From NCBI RefSeq assembly GCF_033239625.1, contig NZ_BTCK01000030.1, positions 22,136-86,135 of the forward strand: a DNA stretch of 64,000 nt, read 5' to 3'. The DNA is from Paenibacillus_T sp033239625 (lineage in GTDB: Bacteria; Bacillota; Bacilli; Paenibacillales; Paenibacillaceae). The notes below the pieces were generated by a model. That model ran no database searches and was not told the origin of the DNA. It saw only the letters and a list, made by a program, of their open reading frames with translations. Below are positions 33,567-41,498 of the stretch, in pieces (position 1 is the stretch's first letter; the number at the start of each line of letters is the position of its first letter). Both the position numbers and the translations under genes were made by a program.

Positions 33567-35429
33567 TCATGCGCTTATAGCATGGTGTTCTGTTAGTCTT
33601 TGCAAGTCATGCTGGAACATCATAACGATAGGGTATCCGTTACCAATGAAACCCAGTTTCTCTTTAAGTGGCTTGTCGAGTCGCTTTCGACACAAACAAT
33701 ACTTCTCAATGATCTCGCCCAAGCATCTTTTTAGTTGCGATGACTTGTATTGTTGTTGACCTGAGAAGTATAGTTTTACATCTTCTAAAACAAGCTGTTC
33801 GGTTGTAAATCCATACGTCTCAATATGATGCAACATTACTTTTTCAAGTTGCAATGAAACGTCCTCATTTAACTTATTGATTTCTTTATTCGCGTCTTGT
33901 GGAAAAACTCTATTGGCTTCTTCAAGCCCGAAGTTTCTATAGATTCCTTCATAGCTGATTGATTTGAGTGTCATGCCATTATCAAGGTACTTCTTGCATT
34001 TAAGATCAATTACGCTCAATAAGTCGTATGAGTAGCTTGGAACACCATAAACAGAATTACGATACTTGTATTTGTTTTGATTCTGCCACTGTGTGAACTT
34101 TTTCATTAGTTCAGGTGGGATATTATCTTCGTCATACTTTAGAAAGAGTTCCAATAGCACAAACAACCCCATCCTTCTGTTAGCTGAGTCAGGAGAAATG
34201 TTAAGTTGTTTGGCTATTGATCTTAATGAGTGATAAAACATAATTTCAGGGTCATCTCCTGATGGAAGATATTCTTTGACCAAATCAAATAGAATGTATA
34301 GGTCTTCTCGATATGGTTTTATTACCTTGAAGAAATACGGATACAACTGTTCTAGTTCCAACGACATTAGCAATCGTTTGTTTGAGTCGAGAGTTCTTTT
34401 CATATGCTTTTGCAGTTCTGTCTCGATGAGGTCAATGTTATATACAGACATTAGGAAGTTCTCTGCTTCAACATTACTGCATCTAAGCAAACGTTCTACG
34501 ATTTGAATGATCGTTCCGCAGAAAGGATAGCTTTCGCTATGACACTTATACAAGTAGTGTTCGCTTCCCTGACTGCTCATAAAAATACTCGCGCTTGGGT
34601 TTAATTCATCGTGAAATATATCGCAAAAGCCACTACTGGTGTTGATGCCTAAGAACTCGCGTAAGTCCTGTCTTTTAAGGTAGTCATGTACTTCATTCAT
34701 GTTGTATAAATCAACTTTTAGCGGTTGCAGATTGAAGCGAAGAGCGTCAATATTCCGTTCTCGTATGTCATCAACGTTATTTGCGTATTGATGATTGGAT
34801 ATGACTGATAGTTGTTTCTTTGGTGATTCAATAGTATGAACCGAAGGGGGATTTTGAGCAGACATATTAGATATTAACTCTGTGTCCGACCAAAAACCCT
34901 TTTTGGAGAGGACAGAATCTACTGGTACTCTGTTACTCATATTAATTGTATGAACTTCTCGACCACCATAAAAAAGCCTTACACCATCTCTGCAAGCAGA
35001 GTCAGCGTAAGGTAGATGTGTAAATAAATATGACCAGATTCGTTCGAAATGTTCGTAATGGGTTACAGGCTTATCAAGTGCGAAAACAATTCTGAATTTA
35101 TGTTTACTTGGTGAATGCGAAAATGATGTATATATAAATGCCGCATTATCCTTGATAAATGTATTAAACAAAGCTTCATCGAGCGATAAGCCATCATCAA
35201 TGTCCAGTGCAATAACTTGTTGACTGAGCCAATGTTCCTTTCTTCTCTTCTTTATTCCATCAATCGACTTTAATGTTGCAGGAAGAAATGATTTGCCTTT
35301 CACGATTTCAGTTGCTAATTCATCTAGTGTAATATCAACTTCACAATTTGCAATTCGGTTACTAATCTTTCCTGCTTCTATACCCTGTGGCTTTTGGGTG
35401 TATCCTTGCTCATCCAGTAATAATTTCAT
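33567..35429 (-). CDS. Primase: AEP-type primase domain fused to CHC2-like zinc motif
   Basis: 620-aa probable replication protein. Residues 70-160 match an archaeo-eukaryotic primase core of the plasmid/phage type: VIALDIDDG (Asp76, Asp78), FIYTSFSHSPSKHKFRIVF (SxxxH...R, His110, Arg113), then RLFYGG. Residues 265-312 resemble the DnaG CHC2 zinc domain: FCDIFHDELNPSASIF with Cys269 and His273, then YKC (Cys296) and PFCGTIIQIVERLL (Cys304). The C-terminal half is helical and unplaced; no Walker A helicase motif is seen. AAGGAGATG precedes the ATG. Confidence 0.75.
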   Translation of the reverse strand: MKLLLDEQGYTQKPQGIEAGKISNRIANCEVDITLDELATEIVKGKSFLPATLKSIDGIKKRRKEHWLSQQVIALDIDDGLSLDEALFNTFIKDNAAFIYTSFSHSPSKHKFRIVFALDKPVTHYEHFERIWSYLFTHLPYADSACRDGVRLFYGGREVHTINMSNRVPVDSVLSKKGFWSDTELISNMSAQNPPSVHTIESPKKQLSVISNHQYANNVDDIRERNIDALRFNLQPLKVDLYNMNEVHDYLKRQDLREFLGINTSSGFCDIFHDELNPSASIFMSSQGSEHYLYKCHSESYPFCGTIIQIVERLLRCSNVEAENFLMSVYNIDLIETELQKHMKRTLDSNKRLLMSLELEQLYPYFFKVIKPYREDLYILFDLVKEYLPSGDDPEIMFYHSLRSIAKQLNISPDSANRRMGLFVLLELFLKYDEDNIPPELMKKFTQWQNQNKYKYRNSVYGVPSYSYDLLSVIDLKCKKYLDNGMTLKSISYEGIYRNFGLEEANRVFPQDANKEINKLNEDVSLQLEKVMLHHIETYGFTTEQLVLEDVKLYFSGQQQYKSSQLKRCLGEIIEKYCLCRKRLDKPLKEKLGFIGNGYPIVMMFQHDLQRLTEHHAISA

Positions 35430-35452
35430 AAAAAATCATCTCCTTGTAATGT

Positions 35453-35484
35453 GAAAAATCCCAACCAATTTCGTTGGTTGGGAT
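35453..35484 (-). terminator. Terminator after the HNH gene
   Basis: Perfect 11-bp arms ATCCCAACCAA (35458-35468) and TTGGTTGGGAT (35474-35484). On the minus strand it is followed by TTTTTC. It separates the HNH gene from the primase gene. Confidence 0.9.
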
Positions 35485-35531
35485 TGGGTGAGGTATTGGT
35501 TTAAGATTAAATCAAACTTCTGCATAAGAGG

Positions 35532-36125
35532 TTATACCAACTGTGGCAGGACAATCTGCCTGCCACTTTGATATTCAAAACTCCATCTGTTTACATGCGT
35601 TATTCTTCCATTAAGTACGCCAGAGATATTGTTCATGCTCACGCCAAGAGTCTTTGAAGCTTCCGATTGTGATTCGAACTGCTGTTGATTTCCTGTGTCC
35701 AAATGAGTAGCGGAAATAGCGTTGCTTTTCTTCTTGATTAACCCATGTGCGAATGCGTGAGCGATATTTTCCTTTGGAGTCACCCATTGAAGGTTTATTA
35801 GTTTATTATTGAGTTTATTACCATCCAGATGATTGACTTGTTCTTTGTCTTCTGGATTAGGAATAAACGCAATCATTACTAACCGATGAATAGCGACTCT
35901 CTTTTTTTGACCTTTCTTGGACAGAGTGACTCTTAAATATCCATCTCTTTGAAGTTGAGGTTTCAGAATCCGTTCTTTGCATTTAGCACTATTGCTGAGA
36001 TGCTTGACGCGTCCAAGATTCGAAACAGCATACAATTCTTCATAACCTACTACTGGAAGCCATTCTTCGCTTTGCAAATCCTCAATTTGATGCACATTTA
36101 CTTCATTACTCTTCATGAAAACCAT
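35532..36125 (-). CDS. HNH homing-type endonuclease (NUMOD4-HNH-NUMOD1)
   Basis: 197 aa. NUMOD4 motif EEWLPVVGYEELYAVSNLGRVK (residues about 17-38), HNH core with VAIHRLVMIAFIPNPEDKEQVNHLDGNKLNNKLINLQWVTPKENIAHA (about 77-125; His, Asn, Asn), and a C-terminal NUMOD1 helix-turn-helix, FESQSEASKTLGVSMNNISGVLNG. Same layout as phage SPO1-type I-HmuI-like enzymes. Free-standing here, not inside an intron. ATG 36125 or 36116 (MKSNEVN). It may be a parasite of the element or help its spread. Confidence 0.88.
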   Translation of the reverse strand: MVFMKSNEVNVHQIEDLQSEEWLPVVGYEELYAVSNLGRVKHLSNSAKCKERILKPQLQRDGYLRVTLSKKGQKKRVAIHRLVMIAFIPNPEDKEQVNHLDGNKLNNKLINLQWVTPKENIAHAFAHGLIKKKSNAISATHLDTGNQQQFESQSEASKTLGVSMNNISGVLNGRITHVNRWSFEYQSGRQIVLPQLV

Positions 36126-36367
36126 CCCCTATTTGTTGGATTTATTGATGAGAGAACGACAAATAACCCTTGCCATGACTGGCAAAGGTCGGTTTGTTCC
36201 CACTTTTGGGAAGAGGTATGTACCCCTTTTTCTCTCTCATTACTAATAGCGTTATGTCGATACATATTTATACTATTTTGGATACTAATTGATATTATCA
36301 ATGATTTACTAGAGAAATAGGGGATGAGCAAAATTGAGATAATGAAGCCACTCTGAGTTGAATGATT

Positions 36368-36625
36368 TTACTGACGCGAAAGAACTGGGTAGATAATAAT
36401 CGATTTTAGAGTGTTATGTAGCTGAAAAACCCGCTTCATATATGGAAGCGGCTTCTGTCCTTGGTTGAACATCCATTCTTTGAATGCCATTACATCCTCT
36501 TTCGTATCGCTCCAAAATTGATATGGGATGCTGGCTATAAGTGTTCTCAACGCTGTCGTGGCGTGAATGGTCTTTGCATCTGTAAACCATGCCGCCCTTT
36601 CAACTATTAGTGATAGTGATTGCAT
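36368..36625 (-). CDS. Doubtful small ORF, 85 aa
   Basis: The sequence MQSLSLIVERAAWFTDAKTI...FWSDTKEDVMAFKEWMFNQ has protein-like composition with an amphipathic helix, but no ribosome site precedes its ATG and no family is recognised. It may be the remains of a larger gene. Confidence 0.35.
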   Translation of the reverse strand: MQSLSLIVERAAWFTDAKTIHATTALRTLIASIPYQFWSDTKEDVMAFKEWMFNQGQKPLPYMKRVFQLHNTLKSIIIYPVLSRQ

Positions 36626-36713
36626 CCAGAGTAATTAATGAATTTGAGGAGGAAGACTGAGTAGGGGAGTAAAACGAAGGGTTTATGTAACGCCATTGAA
36701 TTAGTTTAAAACA

Positions 36714-36789
36714 GTTTGAATGGGTTTAGGTTTAAGGGGGCTTTAAAAAGCTTAAAGAGGTTTGAAAGGCTTAACAGAGGAGTAATTGT
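36714..36789 (+). repeat. Eight short repeats phased at about 10 bp
   Basis: Consensus G(T/C)TTRAA. Units start at 36714, 36724, 36734, 36740, 36750, 36760, 36770 and 36779: steps of 10, 10, 6, 10, 10, 10 and 9 bp. Helical phasing suggests iterons for a replication protein, arm sites for the recombinase, or curved DNA. Confidence 0.7.
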
Positions 36790-36932
36790 TGTAGCGTAAA
36801 GTGAAACTGGAACTACTCACGATGCGAACGCCAATGAGTAATATAAGCACCCCTGTAACGGTGCATTTATGGTACAATAAACTGTGTGTATAATTATCAT
36901 GAGACTGTTGGTCGAAACGCAGTCTGTTGTTC

Positions 36933-36962
36933 TTGGTCAAATTGAATAATCGTTGATATAAC
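36933..36962 (+). promoter_or_regulatory. Promoter of the right tRNA-Arg (element-borne)
   Basis: TTGGTC (36933-36938), 18-bp spacer, TATAAC (36957-36962), 12 bases before the tRNA, the same distances as the left promoter but unrelated sequence. Confidence 0.55.
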
Positions 36963-36974
36963 AAGGTTTTTAGG

Positions 36975-37051
36975 ACGCCCGTAGCTCAGCAGGATAGAGC
37001 GACAGTTTCCTAAACTGCAGGTCGTACGTTCGAATCGTATCGGGCGCGCCA
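36975..37051 (+). tRNA. tRNA-Arg(CCT), right copy (attR), A1-C72 mismatch
   Basis: Identical to the left copy except that position 1 is A instead of G, so the first acceptor pair is A-C. Anticodon CCT and CCA are intact. Followed by a host-side terminator. Confidence 0.9.
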
Positions 37052-37052
37052 T
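36976..37052 (+). repeat. Right attachment repeat (77 bp)
   Basis: Perfect copy of 30252-30328. The sequences diverge immediately on both sides. Confidence 0.92.
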
Positions 37053-37065
37053 ATGTGAACATTCG

Positions 37066-37094
37066 AGAACCGTACTATTGTGCGGTTCTTTTTG
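37066..37094 (+). terminator. Terminator after the right tRNA-Arg
   Basis: AGAACCG (37066-37072) and CGGTTCT (37083-37089), then TTTTTG. Presumably the original host terminator of the tRNA. Confidence 0.85.
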
Positions 37095-37146
37095 TTTTGG
37101 GGATATGTCGGTGTGGGGGCTTGTGAGAAGCGCTAACAATTATTGG

Positions 37147-37176
37147 TTGACGCTTCTGACAGCCTCATGCTATAGT
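37147..37176 (+). promoter_or_regulatory. Promoter of the ABC exporter operon
   Basis: TTGACG (37147-37152), 18-bp spacer, TATAGT (37171-37176), 42 bp before the leader peptide ATG. Confidence 0.7.
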
Positions 37177-37217
37177 ATCCGTTATTCCACATAATACCAA
37201 TGAAGGGGGAGTCTACA

Positions 37218-37304
37218 ATGCGTCAACAACAACGGAACATCGCCGCAGTATACAATCGAATACGCCGTTGTAACCCGACATACCCCGTCGTGTATATTCG
37301 TTAA
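37218..37304 (+). CDS. 28-aa leader peptide upstream of the ABC exporter
   Basis: MRQQQRNIAAVYNRIRRC, then NPTYPVVYIR and stop. AAGGGGGAG lies eight bases upstream. The stop is 19 bases before a strong intrinsic terminator (37323-37351), which itself lies before the exporter genes. This is the arrangement of BmrB-BmrCD in B. subtilis, where ribosome stalling by antibiotics in the leader lets transcription continue. The peptide is basic with repeated Arg codons and a PTYP segment. Confidence 0.7.
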   Translation: MRQQQRNIAAVYNRIRRCNPTYPVVYIR

Positions 37305-37322
37305 TTTTCTATACGTATATTC

Positions 37323-37351
37323 ACCCCAGGCGTACTCGCCTGGGGTTTTTC
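37323..37351 (+). terminator. Attenuator terminator before the ABC exporter
   Basis: Perfect 10-bp stem ACCCCAGGCG (37323-37332) / CGCCTGGGGT (37337-37346) with TACT loop and T-run. It lies between promoter and exporter, so it must be bypassed for expression. Confidence 0.88.
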
Positions 37352-37384
37352 TTATCTCTATCACAATGCGAAGGGAGCTCTATT

Positions 37385-39130
37385 ATGCCGCCGCAACAAG
37401 CAAACTCGATATCCTGGCTTCTCCATTATCTGCGCCCCGTCAAATGGCGAATGGCCTTCTTGCTTCTCCTCCTGCTGCTGTCCATCGGTCTGCAGCTGAC
37501 TCAACCGCAGATTGTCAGCCGCTTCATCGATCAAGCAATAGGAGAAGGCGCAGTCTCCGTCCTGCTCACGCTGGCCGGCCTATATCTTACCGTTGCCGTT
37601 GTAAACCAGCTGCTGACGGTTGCGCTCGACTATCTTGGGAATGACGTCGCTTGGCGTTCCACGAATCGGATCCGGACTCACTTGTTCAAACATGCGCTCC
37701 GGCTCGACATGCGGTATCACAACCTGAAGACGCCCGGCGAGATGATCGAGCGGATCGACGGGGACGTCACCCACATGTCCAACTTCTTCGGGATGTTCCT
37801 CGTACAGATTGTAGGCAGCTTTGTGCTCCTCACCGGCATTCTCGGCTATATGTACGTGAACAGCTTGCCGATTGCAGTCGCCATGACGGTCTTCACCGCC
37901 GTATCCATCGGTGTCATGTTCGCGATTCGCAACTTGGGCGTGAAGACGACCCAAGAAGAACGCCAAGCGAATGCTGCCTTATTCGGCCTCATTGAGGAAA
38001 GAATCGCTGGCATTGAGGATGTGCAAGCGAACGGTGGAACCAAGCGCTTGATGACCCGATATCACCGCGCGATGCGCGCCGTCTTTCGAGTCGGCCGCAA
38101 AGCTTGGCTGCTGCGCGTTACGCCATGGAATGCCACCGTGTTCCTGTTTACGCTTGCTGTCACGATGGTCCTCATGATCGGCCTTCGGCTGTATATGGCC
38201 GATCGAATTACACTCGGCACGCTGTACCTCTTCTTCCAATATACGCAGATGCTGAACGACCCGATTGAACAGCTCGGCAACCAATTGCAGGAGTTTCAGA
38301 AGGCAAAGTCGGGCATGCGCCGATCACGGGAACTGCTCTCCGAGCGCACCGTAATTGAAGAGGGCAACGTTGAATCACTCCCGGACGGTCCACTGTCCGT
38401 ATCATTCGAGGATGTAAACTTCGGCTACGGAGCCGACCGGCGAGTGCTGCACGACATCAGCTTCAACTTACAACCGGGTGAACGTCTGGGGCTCGTTGGG
38501 CGTACAGGCAGCGGCAAGACCAGTATCAGTCGGCTGCTTCTCCGGTTGTATGACATCGACAACGGTACGATTCGGATCGGCGGCGTGGACATTCGCTCCC
38601 TAAGGATCGAAGCGCTATACCGCAAGGTCGGCATGGTCACACAGGACGTGCAGCTCTTCGACGGCACGCTGAGAGATAATCTAACCCTATTCAACGCCGA
38701 CATCTCCGACGAAGAAGTGCTGCAGACAACCGAGCGGCTTGGGCTCCGGCGCTGGTTAGACGCTATGCCAGACGGTCTCGATACCCGCCTGACAAGCGGC
38801 GGCACTTCGCTCTCAGCCGGCCAAGCGCAGCTGTTCGCGTTGACGCGGGTATTCCTAACCCGTCCCAGCCTCATCATTCTAGACGAACCGTCTTCTCGTC
38901 TGGACGCCGCTACGGAAGCAACACTGCAGACAGCAATCGATCAATTGCTCGCCAATTGTACCGGCATTATTATCGCGCACCGACTGTCGACGCTCGACAA
39001 CGTCGACAAGATCATGGTGCTGAGCCAAGGGCGCGTTATCGAATTCGGAGCCAGGGCCGCATTGGCGGAGGATCCTGATTCGGCATACAGCCGGCTGCTC
39101 GGATCCGCCCTACAGGAGGAATTGGCATGA
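37385..39130 (+). CDS. ABC exporter half-transporter 1 (BmrC/D-like)
   Basis: 581 aa: six membrane helices in residues 1-310, then the nucleotide-binding domain with Walker A GRTGSGKT, Q-loop VTQDVQLF, signature LSAGQ (degenerate, A for G), Walker B LIILDEPSS with the catalytic Glu, and H-loop IAHRLS. It pairs with the next gene: its Walker site plus the partner LSGGQ make the active ATP site. Drug or peptide export is inferred from the family and the attenuated leader. AAGGGAG precedes the ATG. Its stop overlaps the next start (ATGA). Confidence 0.92.
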   Translation: MPPQQANSISWLLHYLRPVKWRMAFLLLLLLLSIGLQLTQPQIVSRFIDQAIGEGAVSVLLTLAGLYLTVAVVNQLLTVALDYLGNDVAWRSTNRIRTHLFKHALRLDMRYHNLKTPGEMIERIDGDVTHMSNFFGMFLVQIVGSFVLLTGILGYMYVNSLPIAVAMTVFTAVSIGVMFAIRNLGVKTTQEERQANAALFGLIEERIAGIEDVQANGGTKRLMTRYHRAMRAVFRVGRKAWLLRVTPWNATVFLFTLAVTMVLMIGLRLYMADRITLGTLYLFFQYTQMLNDPIEQLGNQLQEFQKAKSGMRRSRELLSERTVIEEGNVESLPDGPLSVSFEDVNFGYGADRRVLHDISFNLQPGERLGLVGRTGSGKTSISRLLLRLYDIDNGTIRIGGVDIRSLRIEALYRKVGMVTQDVQLFDGTLRDNLTLFNADISDEEVLQTTERLGLRRWLDAMPDGLDTRLTSGGTSLSAGQAQLFALTRVFLTRPSLIILDEPSSRLDAATEATLQTAIDQLLANCTGIIIAHRLSTLDNVDKIMVLSQGRVIEFGARAALAEDPDSAYSRLLGSALQEELA

Positions 39131-40929
39131 CCGTCACCCAATTCATGAAGCGCTTGTACGCCTACAACCCAAGCATCTATATCATCAATGCTCTGTTATG
39201 GGGCACCTTTCATTCCTTGCCCGTCGGCATCGGCTTGGGCATGAAATGGTTGTTCGATCGGGCCGCAATCGGCTCCGACAATTACCTATGGCTCGTGTTC
39301 CCGCTGTTAATCGTCGCCCTTGTGCGTTTCAGCCGCGTCGGCTTGTTCTATTACGCTTTCTTCCAATGGGTCACCTACATCTATCATCTGCAAGCGCTGC
39401 TCCGACGGAATCTGCTTAGCGGGATTCTACGTTGGCCTGGCCGCAACCTGCCCGCTTCGCCAGGCGAAGCCATGACGCGATTCCGCGAAGACGTGGACGA
39501 AACCGTTGATTATGTGGAGTCGTGGGTCGACTTCTGGGGACGCTTAATCTACTTCGTCGTCTGCGTCTGGATCATGCTCCGTATTAACGTCATGATTACA
39601 TGCGTCGCCGTCGCTCCGCTCATCGTCGTTACGCTGCTCAACAACTTGTCGGGCAACCGCGCACGCAAGTATGCCCAATCCAATCGTGAAGCGACTGGCC
39701 GCATTACTGGCTTCATTGCTGAGACGTTTGGAGCCGTTCAAGCCGTGAAGCTCGGGAAAGCCGAAGCACGCGTGTCCGATCGATTCATTAAGCTAAACGA
39801 AGACAGGCGGCGAGCGGCGCTTCGCGACAATCTGTTCAAGCAATGGATGAGATCGCTTAACCAGCATGTCATTAGCCTGTGCACAGGCGGCATTCTGCTG
39901 ATGTGCGCTTCGGAGATGAAGGCCGGCCGCTTCACAGTCGGAGACTTCGCCTTGTTCACGTCTTTCTTGGGGACGTTCTCGTCCAGCATTTCCTTATTCG
40001 GCTATATGGTATTCCAGCATAAACGGCTGCAGGTACCTCTCGAACGGATGCGCGTCCTATTCCGTCCCGGCGAACAAGACCGCATCGCGGAACACGGCGA
40101 CATCCACCTGTACGGGGAGCCGCCGGAAGCACCGGAGACCGCCCACGTTGAAGGGGAGCGGTTGCAAAACATGGAAGTCCGCGGGTTGTCCTATACGTAC
40201 CCGGGCTCAAACAACGGCATCCAGGACGTCGATTTTCGACTCACGCGTGGTATGTTTCTCGTCGTTACGGGCCGAGTCGGCTCGGGTAAGTCGACGCTCG
40301 TGCGGACGCTGCTGGGCCTGCTTCCGCAGTCTGCGGGCGAGTTGACCTGGAATGGAATCCGCGTAGCAGATCCCGCTGCATTCCTAAGACCGCCGAGGGC
40401 AGCCTATACGCCACAAGTGCCTCGGCTGTTCAGCGACTCGCTGCGTGACAACATTACGCAGGGGAAGCAAGTGACCGAAGCCGAGCTCGATCGCGTCATC
40501 CGGCTCGCCGTCATGGAACAGGATGTGCAGTCGCTGGAACAGGGGCTGGAGACGTTCGTCGGCCCCCGCGGCGTCATGCTGTCGGGCGGACAGCTCCAGC
40601 GCGCCGCGACGGCACGCATGCTGATGACCGGCGCCGACTTGCTCATCTTTGACGACTTGTCCAGCGCGCTCGACGTCGAGACGGAGAACGAGCTGTGGTC
40701 GCGGCTGTTCCGCGAACCGGATATGACCTGCATCGCCGTTTCCCATCGGCATGCAGCGCTGGCACGCGCGGACCATATAATCGTCATGAAGGACGGCCGT
40801 GTGGAAGCCGAAGGGACGCTGTCCGAGCTACTGGCGACATGCGAAGAGATGCAGCTGCTCTGGCAAGGCGAACGATCGCCGGAAGAGGAATGCACGGAAG
40901 ACACGCCGACGTATGACATTGTTGGGTAA
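39127..40929 (+). CDS. ABC exporter half-transporter 2 (BmrC/D-like)
   Basis: 600 aa: membrane domain of six helices, then nucleotide-binding domain with Walker A GRVGSGKS, consensus signature LSGGQLQRAA, and Walker B LLIFDDLSS, in which Asp replaces the catalytic Glu. Together with LSAGQ of the partner this forms a degenerate ATP site, as in heterodimeric exporters of the TM287/288 and BmrCD type. A 20-residue acidic C-terminal tail (SPEEECTEDTPTYD) is present. Followed by a terminator. Confidence 0.92.
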   Translation: MTVTQFMKRLYAYNPSIYIINALLWGTFHSLPVGIGLGMKWLFDRAAIGSDNYLWLVFPLLIVALVRFSRVGLFYYAFFQWVTYIYHLQALLRRNLLSGILRWPGRNLPASPGEAMTRFREDVDETVDYVESWVDFWGRLIYFVVCVWIMLRINVMITCVAVAPLIVVTLLNNLSGNRARKYAQSNREATGRITGFIAETFGAVQAVKLGKAEARVSDRFIKLNEDRRRAALRDNLFKQWMRSLNQHVISLCTGGILLMCASEMKAGRFTVGDFALFTSFLGTFSSSISLFGYMVFQHKRLQVPLERMRVLFRPGEQDRIAEHGDIHLYGEPPEAPETAHVEGERLQNMEVRGLSYTYPGSNNGIQDVDFRLTRGMFLVVTGRVGSGKSTLVRTLLGLLPQSAGELTWNGIRVADPAAFLRPPRAAYTPQVPRLFSDSLRDNITQGKQVTEAELDRVIRLAVMEQDVQSLEQGLETFVGPRGVMLSGGQLQRAATARMLMTGADLLIFDDLSSALDVETENELWSRLFREPDMTCIAVSHRHAALARADHIIVMKDGRVEAEGTLSELLATCEEMQLLWQGERSPEEECTEDTPTYDIVG

Positions 40930-40965
40930 GGCGTGGCTGAACATAGAATGAATACCGAATACCGC

Positions 40966-40997
40966 AGAGCCGCAGTAACTCGCGGTTCTTCTTTTTT
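40966..40997 (+). terminator. Terminator of the ABC exporter operon
   Basis: AGAGCCGC (40966-40973) and GCGGTTCT (40982-40989) with one G-T pair, then a T-rich run. Confidence 0.85.
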
Positions 40998-41254
40998 ACG
41001 CACAAAAATAAGAGTCCCGCTTATCTGAGATAACCGGAACCCTTATTACGTCGTATCGTTACTATTCAATTATTTGCGCTCCGTTTCTTCAAAATGCCGT
41101 TATCCTCGCCCTTCTATGTGATACTTGAAGTTCATGTAGCAGATGGGTTAACGCATTCGTAATTTGGTGGAATCTCATCCCTTCAGGCAATCCGTGATAA
41201 TCTCACTTTATTGACTTGCTGTGGTGCTATACCGATACCCGCATGTTCGCTTTG

Positions 41255-41498
41255 CTTTATGCGTAACATGCTTCGCCTCACCTGGCCCAATGGACTATCC
41301 CCTTTCCGTTCCGAGGTTTGATCCTTCCATTCCTTCGCTTGTCTCACTTGCTTCCCTTTCTCCTTTGGTTTCATTCGCTTAACTTTATGCGTAACATGCT
41401 TCGCTCACCTAGTACAATGGACTATCCCCTTTCTGTAACGAGGTTTTGAACCTTCCATTGCTTCACTTGTCTCACTTAGTTCACTTTCTCCTTAGGTT
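41255..41498. repeat. Tandem duplication, period 128 bp
   Basis: Unit 1 (41255-41370) and unit 2 (41383-41498) share long identical stretches such as CTTTATGCGTAACATGCTTC and CAATGGACTATCCCCTTTC, with scattered substitutions and single-base indels. Neither unit has a convincing open frame. Confidence 0.85.

Larger units (their letters stand above)
36126..36974. other. Right-end region of the element
   Basis: About 850 bp, AT-rich. It holds upstream sequence of the HNH gene (hairpins TTGCCA/TGGCAA near 36175), a doubtful 85-aa ORF (36368-36625), the phased repeats (36714-36789), a GCACC/GGTGC hairpin near 36847 and the promoter of the right tRNA. Confidence 0.6.
30252..37052 (+). mobile_element. 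Integrated element at tRNA-Arg(CCT), about 6.7 kb
   Basis: Flanked by a perfect 77-bp direct repeat (30252-30328 and 36976-37052) covering all but the first base of the tRNA gene. Its content is clearly more AT-rich than the surroundings. Gene order: tyrosine recombinase next to the left end, leader ORF and nuclease-like cargo gene (+), primase, HNH endonuclease and a small ORF (-), phased repeats, right tRNA copy. No capsid, terminase, conjugation or partition genes are seen, so it is a mini integrative element or satellite-like island that would need help or natural transfer to move. Confidence 0.9.

Noticed and set aside
41183..41374. 63-aa minus-strand ORF
   Set aside because: Mostly built from one unit of the tandem repeat; no ribosome site; the second unit does not keep the frame.
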